Source of the DNA: an uncultured Rhodospira sp.
Lineage (GTDB): Bacteria > Pseudomonadota > Alphaproteobacteria > Rhodospirillales > Rhodospirillaceae
DNA: 64,000 nt
Direction: 5' to 3'
Assembly: GCF_937138205.1 (NCBI RefSeq)
Contig: NZ_CAKZOT010000114.1
Location: 1-64,000 of the forward strand
Part shown: positions 62,940 through 64,000 of the stretch, one piece after another
Layout: every line of letters begins with the position of its first letter
Numbering within the stretch: the first letter of the stretch is position 1
The notes under the pieces: model-generated
What the model was told of the DNA's origin: nothing
Seen by the model: only the letters and a program-made list of their open reading frames with translations
The model's database searches: none
Program-made: the position numbers and the translations under genes

Positions 62940-63842
62940 TCAGGGCATCCGGGCCAGGGTGCGCAGCACCGTCACGCGGGCCGTCAGCATCGCCAGGCTG
63001 GCCGCGCCCAGCGGCAGGGCCGCGAGGATGGCCCAGTCGACCACCGAAAGGCTGATGCGCGGGACCAGCCCGGCCTCGACACGATCCGCCAACAGCCCGA
63101 CGCCGGCGAGGGTCGGCAAGGCCAGCATGAATCCGCCCAAGCCGCCTTTCAAGCCCTGAAACAGCGCGTTGATGGCGAACTGGCGGGCGATGTAGCCGTC
63201 CTGGGCGCCGATCATGTGCAGCACCTCGATCACCGGACGGTATGCCGCCAGGTCCGCCCGGGTGGCGTGCACGACCGCCACGGCGGTCGCGCCGCTGACC
63301 ACCAGCACCACCGCCAGGCCCAGGGCGCCAAGGGCCTCGCCCAGATCCATCAGGCGACCCAGCCACAGCCGGTGCTCGTCGAGCGTCGCGCCCGGCACGG
63401 CGTCGCGCAGCACGTCGGCCATCGGCCCGGGGTTCGTGCGGGCGGCCGCGCCGGGCTCCAGGGTGATGTCCAGCAGGCGCGGCAGGGGCAGGTCCCGCAC
63501 CAACTCGCCGGCCCCGATCCACGGCTCGACCAGGGCCATGAGCTCGTCCTCGCTCAGCACCCGCACCGAGGCCACGCCCGGCTGCGCGCGCAGCACGGCG
63601 GCGGCCTGGGCCACCCGCTCGTCGGTGGCCATGCGCGCCGCCTCGCCCAGGCCGGGGACAGGCGGCACCTGGGCCGTCAGGCTGCCGGAGACGTCGCGGC
63701 TCCAGTCCTCCAGCACGTTGCCGAGCGCCAGAGCACCGGCGGCGGCGAGGACGGCCAGAAACACCATGACGCCCACCAGCATGGGCACCAGAACGGCGGT
63801 GCGGTCCCGGCCCAGGGGCAACGTGCGCATGGCGGACGACAT
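62940..63842 (-). CDS. ftsX: Cell division protein FtsX
   Basis: FtsX is the membrane half of the FtsEX complex, which activates septal peptidoglycan hydrolases through EnvC-type factors such as the one encoded at 12138. The 300-residue product has four membrane segments (about 20-42, 168-190, 220-245 and 263-290) with a periplasmic loop between helices 1 and 2. The typical VIEVLHMIGAQDGYIARQF segment is present. ATG 63842 lies 2 bp past the ftsE stop; a GTG at 63848 overlapping it is also possible. Confidence 0.93.
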   Translation of the reverse strand: MSSAMRTLPLGRDRTAVLVPMLVGVMVFLAVLAAAGALALGNVLEDWSRDVSGSLTAQVPPVPGLGEAARMATDERVAQAAAVLRAQPGVASVRVLSEDELMALVEPWIGAGELVRDLPLPRLLDITLEPGAAARTNPGPMADVLRDAVPGATLDEHRLWLGRLMDLGEALGALGLAVVLVVSGATAVAVVHATRADLAAYRPVIEVLHMIGAQDGYIARQFAINALFQGLKGGLGGFMLALPTLAGVGLLADRVEAGLVPRISLSVVDWAILAALPLGAASLAMLTARVTVLRTLARMP

Positions 63843-63844
63843 CC

Positions 63845-64000
63845 TCACGGTTGGCGCGGCGGGGTGGCGGGCGCGTCCGTGGCCGGACGAACGCCCGCGC
63901 GTTCGCTGGCGCCTCCGCCGCCCCGGTGGCGCGTCAGCCGCCCGGCCTGCAGGTGCAGGCGCTCGTAAGGGAACCTCTGCACGAGTTGCTCGTTGTGCGT
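63845..64000 (-). CDS. ftsE: Cell division ATP-binding protein FtsE (C-terminal part, cut by window edge)
   Basis: Only the last 51 residues are in the window. They begin THNEQLVQRFPYERLHLQAG, which matches the H-loop region and end of the FtsE ATPase, followed by a 30-residue Gly/Arg/Pro-rich tail. The next gene, ftsX, starts 2 bp later. The Walker motifs lie outside the window. Confidence 0.9.
   Translation of the reverse strand, partial: THNEQLVQRFPYERLHLQAGRLTRHRGGGGASERAGVRPATDAPATPPRQP

Noticed and set aside
1-64000. tRNA or rRNA genes
   Set aside because: I looked for T-loop (GGTTCGA-type) and rRNA signatures on both strands and found none with a matching cloverleaf.

Overview
This window is GC-rich chromosomal DNA from an alphaproteobacterium, most likely a member of the Rhodospirillales. 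That inference rests on COQ9, the gpmI-envC-ctpA-rppH and nadD-rsfS-rlmH blocks, an Atm1-type exporter, an alphaproteobacterial CheZ, and many PAS-rich kinases and cyclases. No rRNA, tRNA, CRISPR array or transposase gene was found. Most of the DNA is core genome, broken by three AT-rich islets that look acquired.

Layout. 0.2-3.5 kb: COQ9, a peptide deformylase, rpsU (apparently starting at CTG), a 1-kb gap with a possible small RNA, and a Lys/Ala/Pro-rich membrane-anchored protein. 3.5-6.3 kb (minus strand): EVE-domain protein, two tandem YciI proteins, gpsA and a small membrane protein. 6.5-8.0 kb: AT-rich islet with a four-helix membrane protein carrying a cysteine cluster, followed by a HAD phosphatase. 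8.2-10.2 kb: PhoH-like ATPase and CheZ. 10.6-18.5 kb (plus strand): gpmI, envC-type factor, ctpA, divergent polysaccharide deacetylase, rppH and an AstE/AspA-like metallohydrolase. 18.7-21.5 kb: a two-gene unit pairing a solute-binding protein with a sensor histidine kinase and no permease. 21.5-22.8 kb: a 5' gene remnant and an AT-rich membrane-protein gene.

22.9-25.8 kb: serC-serA (serine synthesis). 26.2-27.3 kb: a probably secreted protein with three C-terminal repeats. 27.3-29.7 kb (minus): csaA-lrgA-lrgB and a glutathionyl-hydroquinone reductase. 29.9-33.9 kb: PilZ protein, GMC oxidoreductase, small secreted protein and acuI-type reductase. 33.9-35.5 kb (minus): nadD-rsfS-rlmH. 35.7-37.9 kb: an AT-rich membrane/pentapeptide-repeat protein split by a one-base shift in a G6 run. 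38.1-42.5 kb: Atm1-type ABC exporter and a large periplasmic protein.

42.7-61 kb is rich in signalling genes: a PAS protein, a 1,381-residue CheB-CheR-PAS-histidine kinase fusion, two unknown proteins, mtgA, a carboxymuconolactone decarboxylase-like protein, a GAF/PAS histidine kinase, a glutathione transferase, a family-4-type uracil-DNA glycosylase, a b-type cytochrome, an amino-acid-type binding protein, moaC and a PAS diguanylate cyclase. 61.1-64 kb: a small unknown gene, then ftsE (cut by the window edge)-ftsX-ydcF-plsC on the minus strand.

The most unusual items are the binding-protein/kinase pair without a permease, the G6 frameshift in the pentapeptide protein, the Cys-cluster membrane protein plus HAD pair, the CTG start of rpsU, and a possible small RNA downstream of it. 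GC-rich palindromic repeats recur in intergenic spaces at 0.1, 37.9, 42.5 and 42.6 kb. All identifications come from reading motifs in the sequence; no database search was run.
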